From the NCBI RefSeq assembly GCF_001896135.2, contig NZ_MPOH02000014.1, forward strand, positions 32,074-96,073: 64,000 nt of DNA, given 5' to 3'. Shown here piece by piece: positions 27,217-38,200 of the stretch. Source of the DNA: Streptomyces phaeoluteigriseus. Lineage in GTDB: Bacteria; Actinomycetota; Actinomycetes; Streptomycetales; Streptomycetaceae. A program made the position numbers and the translations under genes. Positions within the stretch are counted from its first letter, which is position 1; each line of letters starts with the position of its first letter. A model generated the notes under the pieces. It did no database searches and had not been told where the DNA came from. It saw nothing but the letters and a program-made list of their open reading frames with translations.

Positions 27217-28314
27217 ATGCAGCGCAGCACTCACCGTCGTCGCCTCCTCGCCCGTCCAACGGTCGTCTCCCTGGCAGCCGCAGTGGCATTGACCGCCACC
27301 TCCTGTGCGAAGTCGGAGGACGACGCGTCGAGCGCCACCACGTCCTCGGGGGCCGCCGCCGACGCCGAACAGAAGGTCGCCTCGCCCGAGCCGGGCGGCA
27401 AGACCTGCACCATCGACGCGTACGGCGCTGAGAAGCTGGACCTGAAGAACGCCACCGTCGGCTTCTCCCAGTCGGAGAAGGAGGCCAACCAGTTCCGTAT
27501 CGCCGAGACGCAGTCCATCAGGGACGAGGCCAGGAGGCGCGGCGTCAAACTGCTGACGGCCAACGCCCAGTCGCAGTTCTCCAAGCAGATCAGTGACGTG
27601 CAGGACCTGCTGGCCAAGGGGGCCGACCTGCTCGTCATCGCCCCGCTGAACTCCGACGGCTGGGACCCGGTCCTCAAGGCCGCCGCCGCCAAGAAGGTCC
27701 CCATCGTCACGATCGACCGCAAGATCAACGCCACGGCCTGCAAGGACTACGTCTCCTTCATCGGCTCCGACTTCGTCGAACAGGGCCGGCGCGCCGCCGA
27801 CCAGATGATCGAGGCGACCGGCGGCAAGGGCGAGGTCGCGATCCTGCTCGGAGCCGCGGGCAACAACGTCACCACCGAGCGCACCAAGGGCTTCAAGGAC
27901 CGGATCGCGGAGAAGGCGCCGGACCTGAAGGTGGTGTTCGAGCAGACCGGTGACTTCGCCCGCGAGAAGGGCCAGCAGGTCACCGAACAGCTCATCCAGT
28001 CCAAGCCCGGCATCAAGGGCATCTACGCCGAGAACGACGAGATGGGCCTGGGCGCGGTGGCGGCGCTGAAGGGTGCGGGCAAGAAGCCGGGCGACGTCGA
28101 GATCGTCACGGTGGACGGCACCCGCAACGCCGTCCAGGGCATCGTGGACGGCTGGATCAGCGGCGTCATCGAGTCCAACCCTCGCTTCGGACCGCTGGCC
28201 TTCCAGACGCTGGAGACCTTCACCCAGGGTGAGGAAGTCGCCCAGGACATCGTTATCGAGGACGGTGCCTACGACGAGGCCAACGCGCAGAGCGACATCG
28301 GCAAGGCGTACTGA
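27217..28314 (+). CDS. ytfQ: Sugar ABC transporter substrate-binding lipoprotein (YtfQ-like)
   Basis: 365 residues. A lipoprotein signal ends at Cys30 (LTATSC). The mature part is a periplasmic-binding-protein type 1 (Peripla_BP_4) closest in pattern to YtfQ, the galactofuranose receptor of E. coli: VGFSQSEKEANQFR, LVIAPLNSDGWDPVL, FIGSDFVEQGRRAADQ, GNNVTTERTKGFKD, YAENDEMGLGAVAAL and a final VIESNPRFGPLAF. These cover both lobes and the hinge. It is the first gene of a four-gene importer operon and precedes the ATPase by 78 bases containing a hairpin. Galactofuranose or a related furanose is the favoured ligand; arabinose-type sugars are possible. Confidence 0.88.
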   Translation: MQRSTHRRRLLARPTVVSLAAAVALTATSCAKSEDDASSATTSSGAAADAEQKVASPEPGGKTCTIDAYGAEKLDLKNATVGFSQSEKEANQFRIAETQSIRDEARRRGVKLLTANAQSQFSKQISDVQDLLAKGADLLVIAPLNSDGWDPVLKAAAAKKVPIVTIDRKINATACKDYVSFIGSDFVEQGRRAADQMIEATGGKGEVAILLGAAGNNVTTERTKGFKDRIAEKAPDLKVVFEQTGDFAREKGQQVTEQLIQSKPGIKGIYAENDEMGLGAVAALKGAGKKPGDVEIVTVDGTRNAVQGIVDGWISGVIESNPRFGPLAFQTLETFTQGEEVAQDIVIEDGAYDEANAQSDIGKAY

Positions 28315-28322
28315 CGTGCCCC

Positions 28323-28346
28323 GGGGGCCCGTTGAGCCGGGCCCCC
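28323..28346 (+). promoter_or_regulatory. Intercistronic G/C hairpin between ytfQ-like and ytfR-like genes
   Basis: A perfect 9-bp stem (28323-28331 with 28338-28346) with a 6-base loop starts 9 bases past the binding-protein stop and is followed by C-runs. Such hairpins commonly stabilise the upstream message or attenuate, giving excess binding protein over ATPase and permeases. Confidence 0.55.
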
Positions 28347-28392
28347 CTTCCGCCCCCCCCCCGCAACCCCTTCCCCGCATCTGGAGGCACAG

Positions 28393-29944
<1,552 letters not shown>

Positions 29945-29952
<8 letters not shown>

Positions 29953-30907
29953 CGTCACGCTGCGCACCGCCCCGTTGGACAAGGCCCGCGTCCTGCAGTG
30001 GCTGCAGACGTACGGCGTCTACGCCGGCGTGGCGGTGCTCCTGATCGTCAACGTCGTCGTCACCCCGTACTTCCTGTCCGCGGAGAACTTCCGCACCCAG
30101 GCCGTCCAGGTCGCCCCCGTCATCATCGTGGCCCTCGGCATGGCTCTGGTCATCGGCACCGAGGGCGTCGACCTGTCGGTCGGTGCCGTGATGGCGCTGT
30201 CAGCCTCCGTCACCGCCCTCTACCTCGGCTACGGCCTCCTGCCCGCTCTGCTCGTGGTCGCGCTGTTCGCGGCCGTGGTCGGGCTGGCCAACGGAGCGCT
30301 GGTGGCACTCGTCGGCGTGCAGCCCATCGTCGCCACCCTGGCCCTGATGGTCGGCGGCCGGGGACTCGCCCTCGTGCTGCTCCCGCAACTGGAGGACCTG
30401 CGCAACCCCTCGCTCGCCTCCCTGGGTTCCGGCGACGTCCTGGGCGTCCCGTACCTGATCCTGTTCGCCGCCGTGCTGGCCCTGCTGGTGGCGTTCGTGG
30501 TGCGCCGCACCACCTTCGGACGCCAGCTCCTGGCCGTCGGCGACAGCCGTCCCGCGGCGCAGCTCGCCGGCCTGCCGGTGCGCCGCGTGCTGATCGTCGT
30601 GTACGTCGTGAGCGCGCTGCTCGCGGCGACCGCGGGCGTGCTGGCCACCGCGCGACTCCAGGCCAGCGACCCGACGTCGCTGGGCAACCTGATGGAACTG
30701 TCCGCGATCACCGCGGTGGTGGTCGGCGGCACCCCGCTGACCGGCGGCCGCGTCAACATCGCGGGAACCGTGGCCGGAGCCGTCCTCATCCAGCTCCTGA
30801 CCGCCACGCTCATCAAGCACGATCTGCCGCCGTCCTGGACACAGATCGCGCAGGCCGTGGTGATCGTCGCCGCGGTGTACGCGGCTCGGGGACGGGGGAA
30901 GCGATGA
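29945..30907 (+). CDS. ytfT: Sugar ABC transporter permease 1 (YtfT-like)
   Basis: 320 residues, about eight to ten hydrophobic helices, BPD_transp_2 family. Family marks: LGMALVIGTEGVDLSVGAVMAL, shown here as GTEGVDLSVGA (about 61-71), then QPIVATLALM, and AVVVGGTPLTGG near residue 260. The ATG at 29945 overlaps the ATPase stop (29950-29952), which fits translational coupling. It pairs with the next permease as a heterodimer, as in the E. coli YtfT/YjfF galactofuranose system. Confidence 0.92.
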
Positions 30908-31938
30908 CCGCCACCAGGACGGACCCGCCCATGACCACGGCGAGCATCGAGCAGTCACGGGGCGCCGGGCCGGTGGGCTCCGCCCGCTCCGAGCGGCTGA
31001 GCGCGCTCGTCCAGCAGCACGGCGCGCTCGCGGTGCTGGTGATCGTCTCCCTGATGGCGTCGTTCTCCTTCGACTCCTTCGCCACCGGCGACAACGTCAG
31101 CAACATGGCGACCAGTTCGGCCTTCCTGGCGATCGTCGCCCTGGGCATGACCTTCGTCATCATCACCGGGGGGATCGACCTGTCCGTCGGCTCCCTGTTC
31201 GCCCTCGGCGGCGTCCTGGCGGCCTGGGGATCACGCCACGGCACCCTGGTGGGCCTCCTGCTGCCCCTCGCGGTGTGCGGACTGATCGGCGTCGTCAACG
31301 GCCTGCTGGTGGCCCGCTCCCGGCTCGCTCCCTTCATCGTCACGCTCGCCGCCATGCTGGGCGCGCGCGGACTGATGCTGGCGCTGACCGACGAGGGCGC
31401 CGACACCTTCCTGATCGGCAGGGGCTCGCTCCTCGCCGAACTGGGCCAGGGCACCACCCTCGGGCTGGGCAACCCCGTGTGGATCACGCTCGCGCTGTTC
31501 GTCACGGGCGCCGTCGTCCTGCGCCGCACCCGCTTCGGACAGCACGTGTACGCGGTCGGAGGCAACGAGGACGCTGCCGCCCTGATGGGCGCACCGGTGG
31601 CCCGCACCAAGATCCTCGTGTACGCCCTGTCCGGTCTGCTGGCCGGACTGGCCGGCGCGCTCAACGCCGCCTGGCTGGCGTCCGGCGTGACCATCCTGGG
31701 CAACGGCATGGAACTGGAGGCCATCGCCGCCGTCGTGATCGGCGGCACCCTGCTGACCGGCGGTCTCGGCTACGTCAGCGGCTCGCTCGTCGGCGTCCTG
31801 CTGCTGAAGGTGATCCAGAACGTCATCAACCAGATCGGCTCGCTCGACTCCTCCTACCAACAGGTCGTCAGCGGCGCCTTCCTGGCGGTGGTCGTCGTCG
31901 CCCAGACATGGCTGGGCCGCAGACGGCAACTGATGTGA
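30904..31938 (+). CDS. yjfF: Sugar ABC transporter permease 2 (YjfF-like)
   Basis: 344 residues, BPD_transp_2 family, starting with a ~40-residue hydrophilic lead. Family marks: VIITGGIDLSVGSLFALGG (about 80-98), FIVTLAAMLGARGL, GNEDAAALMGAPV and AVVIGGTLLTGG. The ATG at 30904 overlaps the previous stop as ATGA. The operon then continues after 124 bases with a secreted GH2 gene that has its own AAGGAG site, suggesting uptake and hydrolysis are co-expressed. Confidence 0.92.
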   Translation: MTATRTDPPMTTASIEQSRGAGPVGSARSERLSALVQQHGALAVLVIVSLMASFSFDSFATGDNVSNMATSSAFLAIVALGMTFVIITGGIDLSVGSLFALGGVLAAWGSRHGTLVGLLLPLAVCGLIGVVNGLLVARSRLAPFIVTLAAMLGARGLMLALTDEGADTFLIGRGSLLAELGQGTTLGLGNPVWITLALFVTGAVVLRRTRFGQHVYAVGGNEDAAALMGAPVARTKILVYALSGLLAGLAGALNAAWLASGVTILGNGMELEAIAAVVIGGTLLTGGLGYVSGSLVGVLLLKVIQNVINQIGSLDSSYQQVVSGAFLAVVVVAQTWLGRRRQLM

Positions 31939-32062
31939 CAAGCCCCGGAGGGCGGCGGAGTCGCGCTCGGCGCCGCCGCCCCGTCCGGTTCCGGGCGGCC
32001 GGACCTACCCCGGCCGCCTGCCGCACGCGCACGTCTCCCACCCCACGAGTCAAGGAGCCACG

Positions 32063-34422
32063 ATGCGTCGAGTACCCGCACACCCGGGGCCGGTGGCCTG
32101 GTTGAGACGGCGAGCGCGGTGGGCCACCACCGCGCTCGCCGCGTTCACCATGGCCGGCGCCACGGCCCTGACGGCCACCGGCACGGCGGCCGCCGCCCCA
32201 CAGGCATGGACGCCCAAGCCCTCACCCATGACCACCCCGTGGACCAACCAGGTCCCCACCGGCACACCCCTGCCGGAATACCCCCGCCCGCAACTGACCC
32301 GCCCCGACTGGGCCAACCTCAACGGCATCTGGGACTTCGCGGTCACCTCGGCCGACGCCGGCCAACCCGCGTCGTTCACCGAGCAGATCCGGGTCCCGTT
32401 CGTCGCGGAATCCGCGCTCTCCGGCATCCAGCGGAAGATCACGCAGAACGACAAGCTCTGGTACAAGCGCACCTTCACCGTCCCGGCGAACTGGAACGGC
32501 CGCCGCCTCCAGCTCAACTTCGGCGCCAGCGACTGGCGTACCACCGTGTGGGTCAACGGCCGCCAGGCCGGCGCCACGCACAGCGGCGGCTACGACGCCT
32601 TCTCCCACGACATCACCGACCTGCTGAACGGCGGCACCAACACCCTGGTCGTCTCCGTCTGGGACCCCACCGAGACCGGTAGCCAGGCCGTCGGCAAACA
32701 ACGGATCCGTGACGTCGCCCCGCACCCCGGCGGCGGAATCTTCTACACGGCCGCGTCCGGCATCTGGCAGACGGTGTGGCTCGAACCGACCGCCCCCGCC
32801 CACATCACCCGCCTCGACATGGTCCCGGACCTGGCGAACAACCGACTCAAGGTGACCGTCCGCGGCTCCGGGACGGCGGTCACCAGACCCGCGTCACGGT
32901 CTCCACCGGCGGGAGCACGGTGGGCACGGCCACCGGCGCCGTGGGCAGCGAGTTCACCGTGCCGGTCCCCGACCCCCGCCTGTGGACCCCGGACGACCCC
33001 TTCCTCTACGACGTGAAGGCCGACCTGCTGTCCGGGACCACGACCGTGGACTCCGTCGGCAGCTACACCGGTATGCGCACGATCGGCCTGGCGAGCGTGG
33101 GCGGCCTGCTGCGTCCGGTCCTCAACGGCAGGTTCGTCTTCCAGACCGGCACCCTCGACCAGGGATACTGGCCGGACGGCATCTACACCGCGCCCACCGA
33201 CGCCGCCCTGCGGTACGACCTGCAGAAGCACAAGGACCTGGGCTTCAACATGGTCCGCAAGCACATCAAGGTCGAGCCCCAGCGCTGGTTCCACCACGCC
33301 GACCGCCTCGGCCTGCTGGTCTGGCAGGACATGCCCTCCATGGAGCACACCCCCGACGCCGCCGCCCGCGTGCAGTGGGAGGCGGAGTACGACCGCATCA
33401 TCGACCAGCACCGCAGCTCCCCGTCGGTGGTGATGTGGGTCAACCAGAACGAGGGCTGGGGCCAGTACGACCAGGCCCGCATCGCCACCGAGGTCAAGGC
33501 GTACGACCCCTCCCGTCTGGTCGACAACATGAGCGGCGTCAACTGCTGCGGTTCCGTGGACGGCGGCAACGGCGACGTCGTCGACCACCACGTCTACGTC
33601 GGCCCCGGCACCACCGTGCCCAGCGCCACCCGAGCCGCCGTCTTCGGCGAGTTCGGCGGGCTCGGGTACAGGGTCGCCGGCCACGAGTGGTATCCGGGCG
33701 GCGGCTTCAGCTACGAGGACCAGCCCAGCCTCACCCACCTCGACAACCGTTTCGTGGGCCTGCTGGACGCCCTGCGCGAGGTGCGCATGCCCCGCGGCCT
33801 GTCCGCGTCGGTCTACACGGAGATCACCGACGTCGAGAACGAGGCCAACGGCCTGCTCACCTACGACCGTCAGGTCGTCAAGGTCGACGAGGCCAGGGTG
33901 CGGGCGGCCAACCGGGCGCTCATCGACGCCTCTCTGGGCTCGACCGCCCCGGTCACGCTGCCCACCGGCCAGTACGCGTCACTGCGTGTGACCACCCCCG
34001 GTCACACCGACCGGTACGCGCGCCACAGGGACGGCGCGGTCTTCACGGAGGCCGTGGGCGGCGGCAGCGACGCCCTGCTGAAGAGTGACGCCACCTGGAA
34101 GATCGTCCCGGGGCTGGCCGCCGGCACCTGCTACAGCTTCGAGTCGCGCAACTACCCGGGCGAGTACCTGCGACACCGCCAATCCCGGGTTTACAAGGAG
34201 TCCGGCACCGGCGACCTGTTCCGGGCCGATGCCACGTTCTGCCCCGTCCGCGGCGCGAACGGCGGCGTACGGCTGTCGGCGTACAACTTCCCCGAGCAGT
34301 ACCTGCGCCACTACAACTCGGAGTTGTGGCTGGCCGTCCCGGGCGGTACGCGCGCCTACGACACCCCCGCGCTGTTCACCGAGGACACGACCTGGTCCGT
34401 GGAGGCGCCCTGGGCGCCGTGA
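32063..34422 (+). CDS. Secreted GH2 glycosidase with AbfB-type C-terminal domain, frameshifted
   Basis: About 786 residues if one base is restored. A signal peptide (about 1-45; Arg-rich start, hydrophobic core, cut near TAAAA/PQAW) leads to GH2 sugar-binding (LPEYPRPQLTRPDWANLNG...), Ig-like and TIM-barrel domains. The acid/base Glu is in NQNEGW and the nucleophile is probably Glu in GEFGG (the aligned GH2 neighbour has GEHGG). The C-terminal ~130 residues carry repeated YLRHRQSRVYKE and YLRHYNSELWLA blocks typical of AbfB/CBM42 arabinofuranose-binding modules. The frame breaks at about 32877: VTVRGSGTA continues as QTRVTVSTGGS one frame over; a missing G in GGCGGTC would cure it. AAGGAG lies five bases before the ATG. 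Likely a beta-galactofuranosidase- or galactosidase-type enzyme; specificity unproven. Confidence 0.85.
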
Positions 34423-34446
34423 GGCCGGGGTAGCCGCATCGAGCGG

Positions 34447-34487
34447 CGGTCCCGGTGGCGGGAGGAGGACCCCCGCCACCGGGACCG
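34447..34487. terminator. Bidirectional terminator between convergent GH2 genes
   Basis: A perfect 16-bp stem (34447-34462 with 34472-34487) with a 9-base loop in the 84-base gap between two converging genes. Serves both strands. Confidence 0.85.
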
Positions 34488-34506
34488 CTCGCGTACGCAC
34501 TGCCGG

Positions 34507-37500
34507 CTACGGCTTCTCCGCGGTGTGGAGGCCGTTCACCTCCTGCGCGGTGAGGGCCCGGTCGAAGGCGTGGACCTCGTCGACCGCGCCGTTCCAGAAG
34601 TCGACGTCCGCACCGTCCCAGTGGGCGCGGCCCACGGTCAGCGGACCGCTGCTCGGATAGGCGGCGCCTCCCGTGGCCGTCGCCGCGAGCTTCCCGTCCA
34701 CGTACAGCTGGATCTGGTTGGCCGTCACGTCGCGGACACCGACGAGGTGGTACCAGCGGCCCGTTTCAGCGGGAGTCGCCACCTGGGCGCGGCGCTCTCC
34801 GGGAGTGCTGAAGGCGAAGGTGCCGTGGCCGTACTGGAGGTAGAACGGGTTGGCCGTGGCGCGGGAGTCCTGGCTGACGGCGGTGGCGTAGTTGCCGGGA
34901 ACCCGGTCGAGGCGGACCCAGGCGGACACCGAGTAGCTGCCGGTGGTGTCGAGCACCGGCCCCGCGGTCTCGGCGTACTGCTTCTGGCCGTCGAAAGTCA
35001 GCGCGCTGCCGCTGACGCCGGGCGTCCAGGAAGCGCCCTCGCGAAGCGTGAGGGGCTGGTCGTTGGGACCCTGGTCCTCGGCGGTGGTGCCGGTGCCCTC
35101 GTCCAGGGCCCAGTGCCCGCCGCCCGTCAGCGGCTCGTGCGAGCCGGCGGCGGCGCCGGCGGCGATGACCTTGCGGTTGATCTCCCGCACCCGGGCGGCG
35201 TCGACCTTGATCTCGCGACGGTCGTACGTGTAGAGGCCGTTGAGTTCGTTCTCCAGGTCGGTGATCTGCGTGTACACCGAACCGGACAGTTCGGCGCCGG
35301 CCTGGGCGAGGTAGAACCGCTCGGTGTTCTCGACGTACTTGCGGGTCAGCTCCTCCTTGGTGGTGACCCCGCTGTAGATCACCGTCGGGGCGCCCGGCCA
35401 CATGTGGCCCGGGGTGCGCAGGGTGAAGCCGCCGTGCTCACCGTCCATGGCGGCCCGCTCGTCGTCGGGGAAGGGCGGGTCGGTGTTGTTGTAGTCGTGG
35501 TGGTCGATGATGTCGCCCTTGCCGGAATCCCCCTTGGAATTGCAGCAGTTGACTCCGCTGTGGGCGTTGACGACGCGGGACGGGTCGGCGGCCTCGACGG
35601 ACTCCGCGATACGGCCGGTCTCCTCCCGGTTCCACTCACCCCAGCCCTCGTTGAAGACGATCCAGCCGATGACGGAGGGCGAGTCGTGGTGCTGGCGCAT
35701 CATCTCCCTGCCCTGGTCGACGAACGCCTTCTGGCCCGTCTCGTTGGTGATGTTCCCGGAGACGAAGTCCTGCCAGACCAGGAGGCCGAGCCTGTCGGCG
35801 TGGTAGAACCAGCGCGCCGGTTCGACCTTGATGTGCTTGCGGACGGCGTTGAACCCGAGCTTCTTGTGCGCCTTCAGGTCGAAGGCGAGGGCCTCGTCAC
35901 TGGGCGCGGTGTACAGGCCGTCGGGCCAGAAACCCTGGTCGAGCGTGGCGAGGGAGAAGACCGGCTTGCCGTTGAGGACGAGCTTGTTGTGGCCGCCGAC
36001 CTTCTCGATGCCGACCTTCCGCATCCCGAAGTAACTGGTGATCCTGTCGGTGGACCGGCCGTCGGTGAGCTTGACGTCCAGGTCGTACAGGTAGGGGTCC
36101 TCGGGGCTCCACAGGTGCTGCTCGGCCACGGGCAGGCTCAGTCGCGTGTTGGCCGCGCCGGTGACCTTCCCCACCACCTTGCCGCGGGCGTCGCGGGCGA
36201 CGGCCTCGACTCGGGCGGCGGGGGAGGCGTCGTCCGAGTCGACCGTCACCGCGAGGGTGCCGGTGTCGACGTCGGGCGTGGTGACGACGTCGTCGATCGA
36301 GGCGGCGGCGACGGGCTCCATCCACACGGTCTGCCAGATGCCGGAGGTCTGCGTGTAGAAGATGCCGCCCGGGTTCGTGGACTGCTTGCCCATGGGCTGG
36401 TCCGCGCCGCCGGTGTCGGTGACCGTGACCACGATCTCCTGCGGACCGCTGCCCTCGAGCGCGTCGGTGATGTCGGCGCTGAAGGCGTTGTAACCGCCGG
36501 TGTGTTCGGCGACCTCGGTGCCGTTGACGTACACCCGCGCCTGGTAGTCCACGGCGCCGAAGTGGAGCTGGAGGCGGTTGGCCTGGCCGCTCCCGCCCAC
36601 CTTCCAGCTCCTGGGCACGTCGACGAGCCTGCGGTAGATCATGTGGTCCTCGTGCCGTTCCAGCCCGGACAGCTGCGACTCGACCGGGAACGGCACGACG
36701 ATCTTCTCGTCGAGGTCCTTGCCGAAGACCGGTTCGTCGCCCGGCTCGGCGGCGCTGAACTGCCACGGGCCGTTGAGGTTCTTCCAGTTGCTTCGCACCT
36801 GCTGCGGGCGCGGGTACTCCGGCAACGGACGCTTCGTGTCGAGTTCGTCGCCCCACTCGGTGGTCAGGCGGTGGGTGGAGGCGTTCTCCGCATGGCGGAT
36901 GAGCTTCGGCACGGTCGCGCCGCCGGCCGTCAGGCCGCCCTCGCCGTCGTACGAGACCCTGACCAGCTGGTTCTTCTGGATCGGCGCGGAGAGGGTGACG
37001 AGCAGGGAGTTGACGTCACCGGGGTGGGACGCCACCGACTTGACGGGCATGGCGGTGGTGTCGGCCTCGATCTTCAGGTGGTCCCGGACCGCCTGGAGGT
37101 TGCCCACCCTGCCGTCGAAGCGCAGGCGCAGGCGCCGCCCGTCCTGGGCGACGGTCGGTTCCACCGGGTACACCTCGAAGTCGTCCGGCGGGGTGAACGC
37201 CGACATCGGCACGAGCTGCTTGGACTGTGTCGGCGTCGACCAGCGCAGGAACATGTTGGCTCCGCCGGTGTCCTGGAACATCTCCAGACGGAAGGCGTGC
37301 TTCTCACCGGCGGCCAGCCTGACCGCGGCGCTGGTCTGCTCCCGGTCCCAGTCGCCCACCCAGTGGTCGATGACCGGCTCGCCGTCGATGTAGAGCCTGA
37401 AGCCGTTGTCGCCGATGGCGTGGAAGGTGTAGTCACCGGTGGCGGGTGCCTCTATCTGTCCCGTCCACCGAGCCGTCGTGTGTTCCGTCCTGCCGGTCAA

Positions 37501-37782
37501 CTCCTCGAAGGTGCTGGTCAGTCCGGAGAAGTTGATCTGCGGATCGAGCAGTGTGCCACCGAGTTCGGCGAAGTCCCGGGCACCGGGCGCCGACATGCTG
37601 AAGTACTCGCCCTTCAGACCGTGGGTCTGGACCGCCGCCTGCTCGGCGGCGGGCGCCGACGCGGTGCTCGGCTGCTCCGCGGCCGTCGCGGCGGGCATCA
37701 GCCCGATCGGGGGCAGGACCAGGGCGACTGCGGTGAGCAGCGCCCACACTTTGGCTCTCGGGCGGGTGCGGTGTCGTGTCAT
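34507..37782 (-). CDS. Secreted multidomain GH2 glycosidase (PA14-GH2-LamG)
   Basis: 1091 residues, exported. Signal peptide about 1-35 (LLTAVALVLPPIGLMPAATAA). Then a PA14 domain (about 52-195; GLKGEYFSM, ATGDYTFHAIGDNGFRLYIDG), an immunoglobulin/SwmB-like domain (about 205-300), the GH2 trio (about 325-880) and a concanavalin/LamG-type domain (about 915-1090; GSYSVSAWVRLDR, NQIQLYVDGKL). The acid/base Glu is in VFNEGW, the probable nucleophile Glu in MDGEHGG. Its GH2 core parallels the convergent neighbour closely (NGLYTYDRREIKVDAARVR). The ATG follows AGGAAAGG by six bases. An AACGTT operator lies 57 bases upstream, placing it in the LacI regulon. Substrate is inferred to be a galacto- or arabino-furanosyl polymer. 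Confidence 0.9.
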   Translation of the reverse strand: MTRHRTRPRAKVWALLTAVALVLPPIGLMPAATAAEQPSTASAPAAEQAAVQTHGLKGEYFSMSAPGARDFAELGGTLLDPQINFSGLTSTFEELTGRTEHTTARWTGQIEAPATGDYTFHAIGDNGFRLYIDGEPVIDHWVGDWDREQTSAAVRLAAGEKHAFRLEMFQDTGGANMFLRWSTPTQSKQLVPMSAFTPPDDFEVYPVEPTVAQDGRRLRLRFDGRVGNLQAVRDHLKIEADTTAMPVKSVASHPGDVNSLLVTLSAPIQKNQLVRVSYDGEGGLTAGGATVPKLIRHAENASTHRLTTEWGDELDTKRPLPEYPRPQQVRSNWKNLNGPWQFSAAEPGDEPVFGKDLDEKIVVPFPVESQLSGLERHEDHMIYRRLVDVPRSWKVGGSGQANRLQLHFGAVDYQARVYVNGTEVAEHTGGYNAFSADITDALEGSGPQEIVVTVTDTGGADQPMGKQSTNPGGIFYTQTSGIWQTVWMEPVAAASIDDVVTTPDVDTGTLAVTVDSDDASPAARVEAVARDARGKVVGKVTGAANTRLSLPVAEQHLWSPEDPYLYDLDVKLTDGRSTDRITSYFGMRKVGIEKVGGHNKLVLNGKPVFSLATLDQGFWPDGLYTAPSDEALAFDLKAHKKLGFNAVRKHIKVEPARWFYHADRLGLLVWQDFVSGNITNETGQKAFVDQGREMMRQHHDSPSVIGWIVFNEGWGEWNREETGRIAESVEAADPSRVVNAHSGVNCCNSKGDSGKGDIIDHHDYNNTDPPFPDDERAAMDGEHGGFTLRTPGHMWPGAPTVIYSGVTTKEELTRKYVENTERFYLAQAGAELSGSVYTQITDLENELNGLYTYDRREIKVDAARVREINRKVIAAGAAAGSHEPLTGGGHWALDEGTGTTAEDQGPNDQPLTLREGASWTPGVSGSALTFDGQKQYAETAGPVLDTTGSYSVSAWVRLDRVPGNYATAVSQDSRATANPFYLQYGHGTFAFSTPGERRAQVATPAETGRWYHLVGVRDVTANQIQLYVDGKLAATATGGAAYPSSGPLTVGRAHWDGADVDFWNGAVDEVHAFDRALTAQEVNGLHTAEKP

Positions 37783-37833
37783 CGAACCTTTCCTCGCGTA
37801 GGGCTGAACCGGACGGGGTGGGCCCGCGCAGCC

Positions 37834-37850
37834 TTTTCAACGTTGGAAAT
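37834..37850 (-). promoter_or_regulatory. LacI-type operator upstream of the large GH2 gene
   Basis: TTTTC-AACGTT-GGAAAT (37834-37850) is a near-perfect palindrome and the clearest of the three AACGTT elements. It is 57 bases before the GH2 start, where it would overlap the promoter. The rest of the gap to 38200 shows no gene. Confidence 0.65.
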
Positions 37851-38200
37851 CCTGTGACAGCGGTATGACAGCACGGCCTCCATGGGCTGTCCAGACCTCA
37901 CGCACCACTCTGTTGCCTGCCGCCACCGGACGCCGCGGCCGGAGGACGACAGAGGCCCTCGCCCGGAAGCCGTCCCCGTAGCAGAGCGCAGATCCCTGCC
38001 GAAGAGACGCCGGGCCCCGGGCCGGGGGTGCTCCGGCGGGGCGAGCCGGAGATGCGGCGGACGAGGTCATGAGCGGCGGACTCCCGGTGGCTGTGAGCCC
38101 GCCGGTCGTCCAACGTCCTGAACTCGTCGGGGCGACCCGCTCGAGGGCAAACGGGGTAGCCCGGCGTGCACGATGTCGGCTCAGGTTCGAGTCTGTGGGC

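Noticed and set aside
34525..37857. A 1110-codon plus-strand frame opposite the large GH2 gene
   Set aside because: Antisense shadow of a clearly domain-supported glycosidase on the minus strand.
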